From positions 78,039,401-78,103,400 of the forward strand of contig CM049315.1 in assembly GCA_026874595.1 (NCBI GenBank): a stretch of DNA of 64,000 nt, given 5' to 3'. This document shows positions 1 through 12,254 of the stretch, piece by piece. The position numbers and the translations under genes are program-made. Every line of letters begins with the position of its first letter. The first letter of the stretch is position 1. The DNA is from Sipunculus nudus (taxonomy: Eukaryota; Annelida; Sipuncula; Golfingiida; Sipunculidae). Under the pieces are notes generated by a model, which was not told the origin of the DNA, made no database searches, and was given only the letters and a program-made list of their open reading frames with translations.

Positions 1-1467
1 GAATCTGGGTTTCAATAAGTGGTGTTTTAAAAATGGTTTTACAGTGTTTAAGGTAAACCATTCTAGAACAGTTGCAAGCCTAGATTCATGCCTAGATAAA
101 GTACTTAACGAAGCCGTAACCATGTTAGTAACAAACATATCGATAGGTTTTCTGGCGTTTTTGCCCCATAGCTAACCTATAACATTTAAATGTATACTCT
201 TTTTGTTGAAATAGCTCTAAACAAGATGATGTTACGTGCAATGATCTTGTTTTAAACGTAATGGTACTTAAAAAATAACGTTTCTATACATATTTCGCAT
301 GAACTTGCACTTGTGAATAAGGTTCATAAATAAGACGGACACAATTAGATGTACGTCTCAGTGGCTTTAATACGGAGTCTTTGTTCCAATGAAAGTTAGG
401 CTATTTATCCAGATAAATGTTCTGCTATTGTCTTATCTATATCATTATACATCACGGTATACCATCGTACAAGAATGCTGTATAAGATGAACTCTTAAAT
501 TTCGTGTTTGAATTGTACTCGTGTTACCTTTATTATGATTTCACATGTGAATCATATTTCGTCATTATGCAACATATTATACGGAAACATTTTGTAAATA
601 AATGATTGTACTTTAGATAATATACTCTTCCTGAAACATCTACATGGTAAATTGGTAGTGTAACGTTAATCAAATATGGATGTATGGCTACCTCTTTCAT
701 TCAAAGAAAATACATTGTATATTATTAAAGTAACCTTAGCTTGGGTAAATTGGTGTTTTACTATATTAATCAGATACCAGAGTAGATTGTTTGCATTAAT
801 TGCGTAATTTAGATTGATGTTGTGACAATCGGTAAAAAATAATATTATTGTTTTGTTGTTCGATCAAAAATTAAAGTGTATATTGATATTTTGATTATCT
901 ATAAATTGTTATATTGATGTTGTCACATTCGAGAAGAAAATTATATTCTATGATAAATCTGATATTTAGGGTTTATACATGCAATATTGTGTTTACTGCT
1001 ATATCACAGTAGCATATGGTGTGCAAGCTGAAATATTGTATCATTTTTATGTTAACCAAACTATTTGGAGTATTACAGTATTGGAGATTTAACTGTATAG
1101 TGATAACTGATTTTATAATTCTACTTTACTTCTGTCGCTATATTGCTTGCTAACTTGCTGTTTAGTTGCTCGATAAATGCAACCCAATTATAATTAACTC
1201 TGCATGTGTAACATTTAAACATTTTAGCGCGTGTGAACTTTAGCTTTTATCATATTATACGGAAATCAGTCGTTAATGTATTGTAAGAAAATAACACACA
1301 TCGTTTTGTTTGAGACGTATATTGATGCAACATAGTTCCATGTAATTAATATGTATGAATGCAATTCCAAAAGGGTTGTACCTAGGAAACCTATAGTGTT
1401 TTAGTGTGTATTAATTACATAGTTGGTCATACCCAGTGGAAACAAACAGTAAGTTAAGAGAAAATGC

Positions 1468-1478
1468 GGGGGGGGGGG
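1468..1478. repeat. Poly-G run (11)
   Basis: Uninterrupted run of 11 G in AT-rich DNA, one of ten such tracts in the window. Confidence 0.9.
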
Positions 1479-1539
1479 CGTGAATATCCAGGATTTCAGA
1501 CAGAGCCATCCCCCTCCCCCTCTACTATGAGCCCCTTGC

Positions 1540-1616
1540 TCATATATATATATATATAATATATATATCACTCTGGGATAACGGATATCACTCTGGGATT
1601 ACGGATATTATATATA
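1540..1616. repeat. (TA)n tract with a 20-bp tandem duplication
   Basis: Two TA-dinucleotide stretches flank two adjacent 20-bp copies (1565-1584 and 1585-1604) of a unit beginning ATATCACTCTGGGAT. The copies differ at one base. Confidence 0.85.
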
Positions 1617-2465
1617 TAGACACCATATTATTTCTATTTCGACAGAATTGTACCGATTTAAATTAAATTGTGTGGTATAACAGGTGTTATTTGCATATCT
1701 TATTATTGTGTAATACATTAAATCGACAATCATAGGATATTTATAGTTTTAAAAATGCAAACGATTTTGCTCCTACCGAAACATTAACGTTGTCATGATG
1801 TTGCAAATACACGGAAACCACTGTATTTATTAAACATGAATTCAATAAATATTACTTTACCTCAAAAGTGTAGTTGCATTATTGTGTGTGGTTGGGAGGC
1901 TTCTGTGAATTCTTGTATGGCTGACAGTAACTTGCTGGACGCAGAATTTGTTTTAATTTATTTCATCGTTTCTTTCTAGCATCTATAAGCATAAAATGAT
2001 ATGTGACTAATTCCAGCACTGATCCTCTGCAAGGATTATAATAATTATACAATGTCTGTGGTAATATTTACACTATAACTGTACAAGGCCGTTCAAGCAT
2101 CCGTTTATGATCTGAATAAATGACGAGGTATAGCTGTGGGGACAAGGCCCGATTATATTATTTGTTTTCATCCATTTCATCCTTAAATTTCCTTGGCAAT
2201 AAAAACTGAAAGCAATAAGCGATGAGCTACTGTCCAGGTTTACAACTGTCTTATGCACTTGTCAGAGTTAGGATGTTGTCACAATGAACCGTCACTGAAT
2301 GCTTATTTATGCATTCTAAGGAAAGCAGGCCTACGCCATGTGGGCGGTTCTGTCACTTATTGAACCACATTATCTGGTTCCCATTAAAAATCATTGCATT
2401 CATTTATTTGGCCCAAATTACCATGTTCAATCGTACATAATTGGAACCACATTTTTTATATTCCT

Positions 2466-2625
2466 TCCTGGGTTCGGATACTGAAGTTGATCCACAACAA
2501 AATCTAATCGACTCTTCATTAGCCCATTCCTAAAAAAATGTCATGGTATTCCGTTCACGATTGCGTGGGTTATGTTGTGAACGAACACACTCACAATCAC
2601 ACCCAGGGAATGAACGCTTACCCTC
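2466..2625 (+). repeat. Interspersed repeat family R1, copy 1
   Basis: Can be aligned by eye with 36838-37065 (plus) and with the reverse complement of 31125-31318. Shared landmarks, in order, are a CCTG..TTCGGAT start, a GATCCACA block, a block ending TTATGTTGTGAAC and a final GAACGC.TACCCTC block. This is the most diverged of the three full copies. No protein coding is evident; it could be a SINE or part of a larger transposon. Confidence 0.6.
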
Positions 2626-2909
2626 ACAAATAAGCAATGATATAAATTAACAAAGATATTATTTGTTAATGATGGAAAGGTTCCAGAATCTTTTATCATC
2701 TTTTGAAGTTTATTAGAGATTTATTATATTAAACCTTAGACATTTTCGATGAGAAAGTATTAAAATTATCGGAAATAAAGAATAATGTTCCGCATGTAGA
2801 ACATTCCATCTGATATAATTTGTACTTGTTGCAAATTAGCTAAAAAGTAGAATTAAATAACTTTAATAATAATAACAATTAACCAGATGTCTGCGAAAGA
2901 TCAATCTCA

Positions 2910-2926
2910 CCCCCCCCCCCCCCCCC
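2910..2926. repeat. Poly-C run (17)
   Basis: Uninterrupted run of 17 C. Confidence 0.9.
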
Positions 2927-5900
2927 ATCCCTGGTTGCCAACAAGTGAGCTGTAAAAACAAAGGTCAGTTTTGAAAACTAGCCGTATTAAACTAGCGCAA
3001 ACTGCAAGAATCGATTTGGTGTGATGGAACGGGACAGCTAATCCCAAGGGATTACTGTGCCCTTAGTGAGAGGATGTATGTGGAAACTTCCAAAATATTC
3101 ATGCTTAAATTATTTTGTGAACTGAAAAAAAATAAAAGTGGGTGTAGGGCTGAGTATTTAAAATGAACAACTGACATCTTTCCAGTTAGTCAAATTGCAT
3201 CACCACCATTTAACTTGTGACTGGATGAGGTAAACATTGTGACGTCATTTTGTAACTTTTACATATTAATACTGCACTGCTTCATTGCACAAAAGGTATT
3301 TTCATAGCTTTCTTGGTCAGATCCACACTTACTTGTTCTTAAGAATTTATGAAAATAAAAATAAATTTTTGACCTCTGTTGTGACTTTGACCTGAACAAC
3401 GAATAACTTTATTTCTTACCCGATGTAATGTTTTTTGTTAGGACTTTAAAACAAAAATGAAATTTGATAATTATTCCTTACGATTTTTCATTCAAGAAAT
3501 GAAAATAGTGACTTTCATAATTAGCATTTTATTCAAAAGTATCAGACATATCCATACCAAACTTTGCCTTCCATCCCTAAGTTTGAGACGATGTCCTCTT
3601 CTCGAGTTTTATTAAGTTCTGGGAAAACTAGCGTAGAAGGAGAGCAACCGGAAATGACTGGGAGTGATGTTGACGTACCCTAACAGGGCGCTGATGTTAA
3701 TTAAAATGGTAATATTTCCAAGAGGGGCGTCCCGGTTAATTTACACACAATGTATACACTTGATATCTAAAGTAGTTAATGGGAAATAGTTTTCTTCATT
3801 TTGACCTTTTGAACTCCGCTTTATCCTTGAGGTTTAAACCTTGCGACACATGTTTGTAATGCCTTTGGTTCTAAAAATATTTTTTTAAATTTGATTTTAA
3901 CTTCTTAAGTTTTCAACTGATTATTGTGACATCACATTTTAGTCATTTGCCTTCTATTAAAAAACTTTAAAAAATCAAAACACAACTGCACTGCACTCCT
4001 ACAGTAAAGTAAAAGCAGTTTCCAGGGTCGAGCGGTTTACCAGGAAATGCGGCCGACAAGAAATGTCAGACATATTTTTCCGCCCTTTACAAAGAGGGTT
4101 TAACTTCATCAGTGGCAAATGGTTTTATGAAAATCAAACATGGAGAGAGTTTCACTTTTTATATAAATGCTCCAAAGTTTCCTAAACTTAATACTTGCTT
4201 ATCTAAATAATGAACATGACATTTCGATCAATATTATCAGCCTTTTGTGAAATATCACTGGTAGTTCATCCAAAGGTGAACGGGTAGTAGTGTAAACCCA
4301 CAAGAAATAGGTAAATATTATTAGTAGCATTGTTTCTCTTTGTGGGCAATGAAAGCTATTGACATTGAAAAACTGGCTGGCTTACAAAATAAAAATCGGA
4401 ACAGAACGGCATAAACGGTATGGAGTGTCACCACTTGCATGCCTTTAACGACATACTTTTCAAAGAATTTAAATGACCTTTTCAAACACGTACACTTTTT
4501 CGACTTTTTTTACACTCATTTTTTTTAAACAAATATGACGAGAATAGTACCCGATGCGTGTTAATTACACACTTTGTGGAAGGCCTGGACTGAACTTAAC
4601 TGCCATACCGAAGTGATGTTGAGCCACAAAATTCAACTGGCTTATTGGCCTGAACCAGTTCACGTTAGGTTCGCGATGTGATAAAGTATATATGCTATGT
4701 AATTCAAATGTATCGGTTTCAAATATTATATACCACGTCTAAAACTATGCTTTGTTTCATACTGAGTGGTTTAAATTGGTAGTTTTATTGGCCTTCTTTG
4801 TTCCTGTCTCGTCTGGCGGCGGCGCCAGGCTCTCTAAGTTCCTAGTTGGTTTGAGAAGACATTAATGGTACAAGGTTCGAAGCTTTGATTGGTTTCCTGC
4901 ATCAGTATTATAGACCAGATGCCCAAACACGAAATTTTAAAGTGTAATATGTGTAACGGGGAAAAGCCACATCACGGAGTATCATTTGTAAATAAATGCA
5001 TAATTTTCCAACTGATATTGACTATTAACATTCAAATTTATGACACAACGTTTGTCTGTGGCCGTGGTAGAGTTAGAGGCGAGTTTCAATGTAAGTCAAC
5101 AGTGGTATACAGCTTATGCAGTATATGAAAAAAATTACCAAAAAATGAAAAATTTAGTAAAAATCCTCACAGAAAATATTTAATACAACAGGTGATACCA
5201 AAGACCCAGAAAATTGGGAGGAAGCAGTGAACATACATAGAGAGTTTATTGAAGAATTAACCAGAGTTACAAAAAGGAGATGTAGAACCAACTGGTATTA
5301 GGATGGAGATGAACCGACTAAATATTTTATCAATTTAGAAGAAAAGAAATTACAATTAAAAATCTACACTAAAACTTAAAGGTAAAAATGGTGACCTTAT
5401 ATCAAAACACAACGATATTTTAAAAGAAGATTTACAGTTTTATAAAAAAAAATTATGAACTGCCTGAGTCAAGCTCAATAGTTCAAATAGAAATTCCTTT
5501 CGCCAGAACATCTTAAAATGTTTGACGAAGATAAAAAGGAATAAAGTAAGGAAGAATTTAAAGAGGAAGATATTAAATCTACAATTGAATCAATGTCTCT
5601 CAATAAATCGTCAGGTCCTGACGGATTCCAATTGAGATCAAAAAAACTTTTTTTGGATTTAAAAGAATACTTTATAAATGCCATTTATTATTCCTTGAAC
5701 ACAGATTGTCGCCCTATATCTGTGCTACAAGGAATCATGTCTCATACCCAAGACAGGAAAAGACCAATTATATTTGAAACAAGGCCTACAGGGCTAATGC
5801 GAACTTGTGCAAAGTTTGGGAGTATGAATGTTTATCTCAAAAATTTAATATTGATCCTCTAATGTCCTGCATATCTACCTTAGTCATTATAATTCAGCCA

Positions 5901-6190
5901 AATGGACGTTTCGGACCTGCACGTTTCGGACTAGGACATTTTAAAACTAGGATGTATCAGTCAGGATATTTCGGATATGTTCTTTTTGCCAGGGAGGGAT
6001 ATTTGGACAGCTAAACAGACAATTTGGCAGCACATTTAAAAAGGTTTTTTTTTTTAGATTTTCGCTATAAAATCTAAGAACAGGTTCCTCTTTTAGCCTT
6101 GGTATAGATTCACACCTATTCATGCATCCTGGAAATGGAGGCTCAGCCTTCCCCTAGGTCAAAGGTACCTAATGTGCCACATGTAACCGC

Positions 6191-6244
6191 ACCACTGGCT
6201 CTTACAGACTGAAACTTACCACTGGCTCTTACAGACTGAAACTT
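6191..6244. repeat. 27-bp perfect tandem duplication
   Basis: Two identical adjacent 27-bp units beginning ACCACTGGCTCTTACAGACT, at 6191-6217 and 6218-6244. Confidence 0.95.
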
Positions 6245-6580
6245 GACCTGTTGGCAAATCTGAAATGGTTGGCAGTCTGTCAAAGTTATTTATAGATACA
6301 GAGAGTAGCTAGACCTATTGTAAAATCTCATACAGTTGGTAGGTTCTAGACGTCTAAACAATGTGTCTAGACATCTTGTCTTGTATCTTGACACCAGGCA
6401 GAGCCAGGTCAGTTGCCATGGTGATGTCATGACTGCACCTGGGTGCACTGATTGACCTCTTGACTTGGCATGTTGAAACTCGCTATGCTGCCAAATCTGT
6501 TTTAAACAGTGAATTGGCTACACTGCTTTTTTTTAAATTTTTCTTTTAAAAAAAGACAGAACAAAACCATACCAATACCA

Positions 6581-6672
6581 GTTTAAACCAATCAGCTTAA
6601 CAGTTAACTAAAATAAATAGAACAATTCTTGTTAAGTTTAAACCAATCAGCTTTACAGTTTCTAAAATAAAA
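6581..6672. repeat. Imperfect direct repeat, 55-bp spacing
   Basis: A block beginning GTTTAAACCAATCAGCTT occurs at 6581 and again at 6636, each followed by a similar ACAGTT..CTAAAATAAA tail. Confidence 0.85.
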
Positions 6673-8075
6673 AAAGTGTACAAGCCAGAAGAGTCTAAAC
6701 TTACATTTTTGCTTGTAAAAAAAACAGATCAATGTAGGAGGCGCCACCAACACCTCAATTTCGGATATGACTCATGTGACAAACATTTGCATTACATTTG
6801 GTGATGACAGCTCTAGCTGTTTCTGAGATTTTAAGTATAGTATGCTTTTTGCACAGATGACTAAGTTAAACCGCACAGGTTCGCTAAAAAATGGCGCCCT
6901 CTTTGACTTCTTAACACAAACTATAAAATTTTAGCAAATAAATAGCTAATAAACTTAAATTTGTTTTTCCCTCTTTGATACACCCTGATCAAACTGGATT
7001 CATAAAAAAACAGGTTAGTTAGAGAAAATATTATATAACTTATAGGCATGATCTTTTATTTAAAAGAAATACATATAGGAGGTTACTTTCTATCAGTAGA
7101 CTTTGAAAAAAAACTTTCAATCAATTAGAATGTCCATACATTCAAGACACTCTTCAAATACTTAACTTTGGAACTAAATTTGGAAGTGGACTACATAGAG
7201 GCTGGGCAACAGATAATTTTTCAACTCACAAGAATTTTAGGGCGGGGTTACTCCATTTTTGAAACCTTGGTTCATTTATTTTTAAATGTAATTTGAAAGA
7301 ACATGACATGCACAATTTTAGCAATTCATGCGATCTATTCTGGAAAGATGTTTCATTATTGATGCAAATATAATTTTAATAAGACAGTTAAATCAGATGA
7401 AAAGCAATTACAAACATTATGGTATAATTCCCATATAAAGGTTAAAGATGAAGTAATTTTTTAAAAGAAATTATATATGGCAGGTATCAAAACACTCCAT
7501 GACATAACTAACAAATCAGGAACTGGCATATGTGATATATAAAGAATTCGTATATAAAAAAAGGTTAACTTTTTATTTTATTAAATATGCAGGTCAAGTG
7601 GATGCAATTCCAACCTTTGCAAAGAGAGCTAAAAAATAACCCTGGTCATGAGATACAAGAATATACGTTATACAAAATAACAAATATGAAAAATACAGCA
7701 CGGTCTTGCCTGTATACTAAAATACAATTAATTTCGTCTATGTAAAACCAACAAAGCAAATAGAAAGATGCATATATGCACTAGGTTAACAAAGTAAAGA
7801 AAATATCATTAAGGCATTCAAGAATATTGTCAAGATTACTATTTCAAAGAAACTAAGAATCTTTCAATTTAAATTATAACAAAGGATTTTACCATACATC
7901 TTTATCACCGTGATGTAACCCATAAATTTGTTCATGGCATTCAAGAACTGGTCAAAAAACTCGGATCAAATTTTAAACTTAGGCAATGTAACAGAAACAA
8001 CATTAATACTCAACACCTCAAGTAACTGCTTACTGAATACTCTATTACTATAATTTAAATATTATATATAAAAAA

Positions 8076-8077
<2 letters not shown>

Positions 8078-8111
<34 letters not shown>
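8078..8111. repeat. (TA)n microsatellite
   Basis: About 17 TA units. The short tyrosine/isoleucine-repeat reading frame over it is an artefact of the repeat. Confidence 0.95.
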
Positions 8112-8116
<5 letters not shown>

Positions 8117-8539
8117 AATGTAAATGTAGAGGGAAATTGACATTCTCTATGTATAAACTTTATGTCACACAAACTTATAAAAATAGAAGAACATATTGCG
8201 AGGAAGAAGGGAAACAATGGTGACACATATCCAAAAGTGGAAAAAAAAACTTTCATAACATACATAAAACGAATAATACGATATGAAGATAACAGCATAT
8301 TCAATCTACATGTCAATTTTCAAGAACATTTTTATTACTATAATATACCTTTGTAATTTGTATCTGTATGCATGTTTGTCTTAACACTCTCATGATCTAC
8401 TATGTACCTTGTTCTATATACTATTGGTTTGTTTGAAGTAAAACAAAAGAGTCAACTGGGAAAAGGAACCGTTTGCTACCCTCATGGCGGACAAAGATCC
8501 AGGATCATTAATGAAGAAGTATGAGAGATATGTAAAATT

Positions 8540-8980
8540 TTTAGCAAACAGACTTAAGAATAAAATGTCAAAAAAGTTATTAGCAAGAATCAGATTGCAT
8601 TTGATTGGGGGAGGACAACAGAGGAACCAAAAAGAATCCTGTGTGATGTTATAGAGTACATGTACCGAGAAAGAAAACAAGGCATTCTTTTGCACCGGAT
8701 TATGAAGCTGCTAATGAACAATTAGAATACTGCTTCATGATCTCTGTCTTGAAAAAATAAGGCTTGCCATAATATTTCTGAAGATGGAATCATATAATGT
8801 AAAATCACCTAGAAAATTGTGTTCTAGATAACGGACTTCAATCGAATATTTTTCACTTTCATGAGATGCAGACAAAGCGATACTCTCTCTCCGTATATTT
8901 TTTTATTAATCACGGAAGTGTTAACTCGAAAATTAATTGGAAAATCAATGCATGAGTGGTAGCGATAAAGTAGGGAGATT
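8540..8980 (+). mobile_element. Second LINE RT fragment, decayed
   Basis: In broken plus-strand frames the peptide NQIAFDWGRTTEEPKRILCD (about 8588) corresponds to the RT segment before motif A. A later piece, CRQSDTLSPYIFLLITEVL (about 8870), corresponds to RT motif B (usual form G.RQGDPLSP). The order is right for an L1-like RT, but stops and frame changes interrupt it. It may be a separate insertion from the LINE just upstream, because these RT motifs would be out of order in that element. Confidence 0.5.
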
Positions 8981-8989
8981 GAAAAGTTG

Positions 8990-11700
8990 TTTTGTGGTTT
9001 ATTTAGAAATCATAATAGCATAATTTAGGCTGATGGGCACTCAGAGCAAGGGAATCATGTTTTATACGTGGGATGGTTGGTTAGATAGGTTATGGAGGGT
9101 GGGCCCATTAATGCTTGTAATATCGCTCATCCGATGAATACATTGCGTCCAATGCCTGTGCTTGCTACACAGCCATTCCATGAGTAAGGGAATCCCAGGG
9201 AAGTCCCATATGATTTTAGTCTCGCTAGATATATATTTACTGTGAAATGACTTATTTTAATGGTACAGGGTAATTTATTTTGTCTTTTGTCTCATTGTTA
9301 ACTGTTGGGTTAATATGTCTTCTTATGAAGAAGAACATAGTTTAATTCATCGGTTTAAATAAAAGTTAGTATTCATATTTTTGAGGTTATCAGCCAATGA
9401 TCAATATTAAATAGGCATCATGTGTTTATATCAATGGATGGATACCACTTCAGACAGTCCAAGATTAAATGCCGCTTCTAGTAAGGAGAGCAATTATGTC
9501 TGTCCAGCTAATGTGCGCTTTTATGGTGAAAGACAAGTAGAAGTGATTAAATGTAGATTTTAGTCCCGAAAACAAAAGTAACCAAAACAGTAAATCACCT
9601 TATTCTCGCCCAATCCTAGAAATCCGCTGTTAATAACTTTCCCTTTTCTGAAAGAAAAAAAGAGGGGGTGGAGGATATTCACATCCACAGGACTGAAATC
9701 AGGTCAGAATACTTTATTAACATAATATTAACCTTGATAAACCGTATATCATGTTTATAGGAATTCAAGTGCCTGTGTCCATAGCAAGGTTCAAAACCAG
9801 TGTAATTCACGCGCCCATGCAGTGCGACATTTAACAACCTCTTCAGACGACCAGCCAAAACATTTTGCAAATGTGGCCAGCATCTTATTTTCACATTACC
9901 TGCATATTAAACCAAACAATCAGGCTTTTTTAGGTATGCTGATTTTTACACGAAGTATTTAATAAACATGAAAGATAATGTGAAAATAAATGTCAATTAC
10001 TCTTTTTATATTGGGGTAACGTTACTCATAATAACGTATTTAAGTTTCATTTAGTTTTAGGTTCAGGTCATATGTAAGATGGCACATATGGGTTTTGTAT
10101 GGTTAGCTGTATTTTGCATTTTAAATTTAGATTTAAGATCAACAGGTCAAGGGTAAACAAATGTTCTAGAAAAGTAACTGGCTTCCAGTTTCCTTTTTAA
10201 CACGCGGTTATTGTTTCAAATGCATTTAGTTAGGAAACCAGAATCAGCAGGGGTGTGAGGGCAGAATAAACAAACCTTTTGTTTTACCTCCCAAAACCTG
10301 ATGATTATTGAGGTCTACAAGGTCATAGGTCATGGTCAAAACGTCCTTTTTAAGGAGCTGGTTGATCATCTTCCGGGAGGGTTAAATTGATGTGAGTATA
10401 TGGTACACATACATTTTCAGCTCTCAAACTATCATTTTCCAGATCGTACATACGGCAAACTACTTACGAATAAGAGTTTTTTTTTTAAATTTTGAAGATG
10501 CAAAAAGGTTTTTACCGCTACTTAAGAAAAGGTAATTACAGGTCCACATACTCGTTAATGTCAGAATTCTCCCACTGACAAAAAAACATGTAATTTTAAT
10601 TTAAGTACACCAAATAACCAAAATGGCTCTCCAAATTATGAATGATTATTATTAATACTGAACCGAAAAATTGTACGGCCAATCCTCTGCAAAGCTATCG
10701 CTACTATAAGCTTGCCCGCGGAAATCCTCGTCAGTGTCCATATCACGCTCAGGACCCAGTCAACTCATCCTTGGTTCATTTCCTAGACAAGGTGACCTGC
10801 TGGAATAGTCCAATGTATATGTAGGGGTGGATACATGTAACGAAAGATGGAATGTCCAACACATGTCAGGTAATATGTCATGCCATCCGTATTGACCTTT
10901 ATCGCTTCATCTATGTTACGCGCGATTTGACGATATTTTTCCTCTCTGTCCTGTATGAGCGTGATACTATGATTGATTTCATGAATTTCTTAATCATTAT
11001 TAAGACAATGATTGTTCAAAACAGTAGCTACCACAAAGACATCTGCGGTTTAATAAAGGGGAACAATGACATACAGATCACATCAGGCAGTCACATTTTT
11101 CACATTTGTAGAGACAGTTTACTGTTTAAACTTTGGGGTAAAAGCTCAATATGTAGAATGATACCAATTATAGGTTACAATGAAGTTCATTTCACTGTTA
11201 AGTCATCAATCATATCGTAATTTCTTGCATTTGCCCATGAACTACAAAAGTCTTCTGGTTGTCTGGTGTATGATGTGAAACAGCTGACGTCTTGGGCCAT
11301 AGATTTAAAAATTTGTGAGTTAAGTTTTAGACATAAACTTGTGCTCTCCATAATTTCAGGAATATAAGTTAGTTAAAAGTTCTCTAACGAGAAGTCACAT
11401 GTCGTTCTGCAATACAAGGTGAATTCTACCGTGCACACTCTTCACAATATAAAAACACAAATGATTAAATGACAATTCAAATACAGGTTCCTGCGGGCTT
11501 CGAACCATGTAGTGTAACGGGGGCACAACAAAAGCTCACATCTCGACTGTCGTATAATTGTTGCAAAACAAAGGCTACAATTCAGGAATTGAAAAAAAAA
11601 ACCTCAAGAATCGAAAGGCACAAAATAGTAGTAACACAAAAATGTAGGGTGGAAATGCTGTGCTGACGAATATATATAGACATCTTTATAGTTTGTTTAG
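8990..11700. other. Intergenic DNA, nothing recognised
   Basis: Chance-length reading frames only (the longest is 122 codons at 10852-11220, with no recognisable motif). No microsatellite or transposon landmarks were seen. The minus-strand gene ending at 11710 probably has its 3' untranslated region here, but I see no certain polyadenylation site. Confidence 0.5.
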
Positions 11701-11709
11701 TTGCCAAAA

Positions 11710-11871
11710 TTAGACTTGGCATCCGTACAGCTCAAACCGTGCACAGACTGTTTCTCCCGTCGGATTGATTTGCTTGAAGGACTCGACCCACACGCACAGA
11801 AAGCGTGTCTCTATGGCATCCGGCAAGGCAATCTTTTTCATGGTTGTCGCATCCACGTTGCCTTCCAATAT
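11710..11871 (-). CDS. Discoidin domain exon, C-terminal half with stop
   Basis: Preceded by a strong acceptor (TTTTCTTGTATTTGATTTTAG). It reads ILEGNVDATTMKKIALPDAI, then ETRFLCVWVESF, then ETVCARFELYGCQV and a TAA stop. This is the canonical end of an F5/8 type C domain: a GN.D..T strand, a P.I..RF...V strand and a terminal C.R.ELYGC with the closing cysteine. It is a 54-codon exon entered in phase 0. The stop two residues after the last cysteine means the protein ends with this domain, as in many secreted discoidin proteins. Confidence 0.7.
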   Translation of the reverse strand: MLEGNVDATTMKKIALPDAIETRFLCVWVESFKQINPTGETVCARFELYGCQV

Positions 11872-12207
11872 CTAAAATCAAATACAAGAAAATTAAATAA
11901 CTGGTATAAAGATAACCACAATTCCAGAAGTTTGTTTTAAAAGGACCTTCAATTTTAATTCTTCAGAAGCTAACAATGCAAATATTTTTTCCTGACAAAA
12001 ATTACTTTTTTTCTGACAAATAATTGAACCTACAATGAATAATGACTTATATTCAACATCTAGTTTGTGTTTTACCTATTGGATGAGAGCCAGTTTTATA
12101 TTCCCAGTTATTGTACCTGATAAACCTTATATGTGATTCCTTTCATCTTGCTGAGCCTCAAAATAAAACGTAAACAATATAGTCTGCCACTATGAGATTA
12201 ATATTAT

Positions 12208-12254
<47 letters not shown>

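Larger units (their letters stand above)
1..5130. other. AT-rich intergenic DNA, no gene seen
   Basis: No reading frame here resembles a protein and no exon-like GC-rich block is present; the longest frames (about 80 codons) look like chance. The stretch holds a poly-G run, a (TA)n tract with a 20-bp duplication, a poly-C run and one diverged copy of an interspersed repeat, each listed separately. A flank of an unseen gene's intron cannot be excluded. Confidence 0.6.
5706..6904. repeat. Repeat-rich DNA splitting the LINE
   Basis: This segment separates two parts of the RT domain of the plus-strand LINE and has no RT similarity. It starts with a degenerate series built on GGAC.TTTCGGA (about 5902-5990). 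It also contains a perfect 27-bp tandem pair and a 55-bp-spaced imperfect repeat (both listed). It may be a nonautonomous insertion or rearranged DNA; I could not find terminal repeats or a target duplication. Confidence 0.5.
5160..8360 (+). mobile_element. Decayed L1-like LINE, ORF2 remnants
   Basis: Broken frames read as an L1-like ORF2. Near 5310 there is DGDEPTKYFINLE, the motif that precedes the RT domain. Near 5590 there is NKSSGPDGF, the N-terminal RT motif. Near 6960 there is PSLIHPDQTGFIK, and near 7090 FLSVDFEK, which is RT motif A with the catalytic aspartate. Around 7420 LWYNSHIKVKD matches the region before the C-terminal knuckle. Frameshifts and stops occur throughout, so it encodes nothing functional. 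RT homology is absent between about 5706 and 6904. Family level (L1/Tx1-like) is from motif style; the ends are not defined. Confidence 0.7.

Noticed and set aside
6412-6425. X-box-like GTTGCCATGGTGAT
   Set aside because: Deviates in the second half-site and lies in transposon-derived DNA far from any gene.
11487-11510. tRNA-like B box (GGTTCGAAGCC on the minus strand)
   Set aside because: No A box at proper distance and no cloverleaf could be folded, so neither a tRNA gene nor a SINE is supported.
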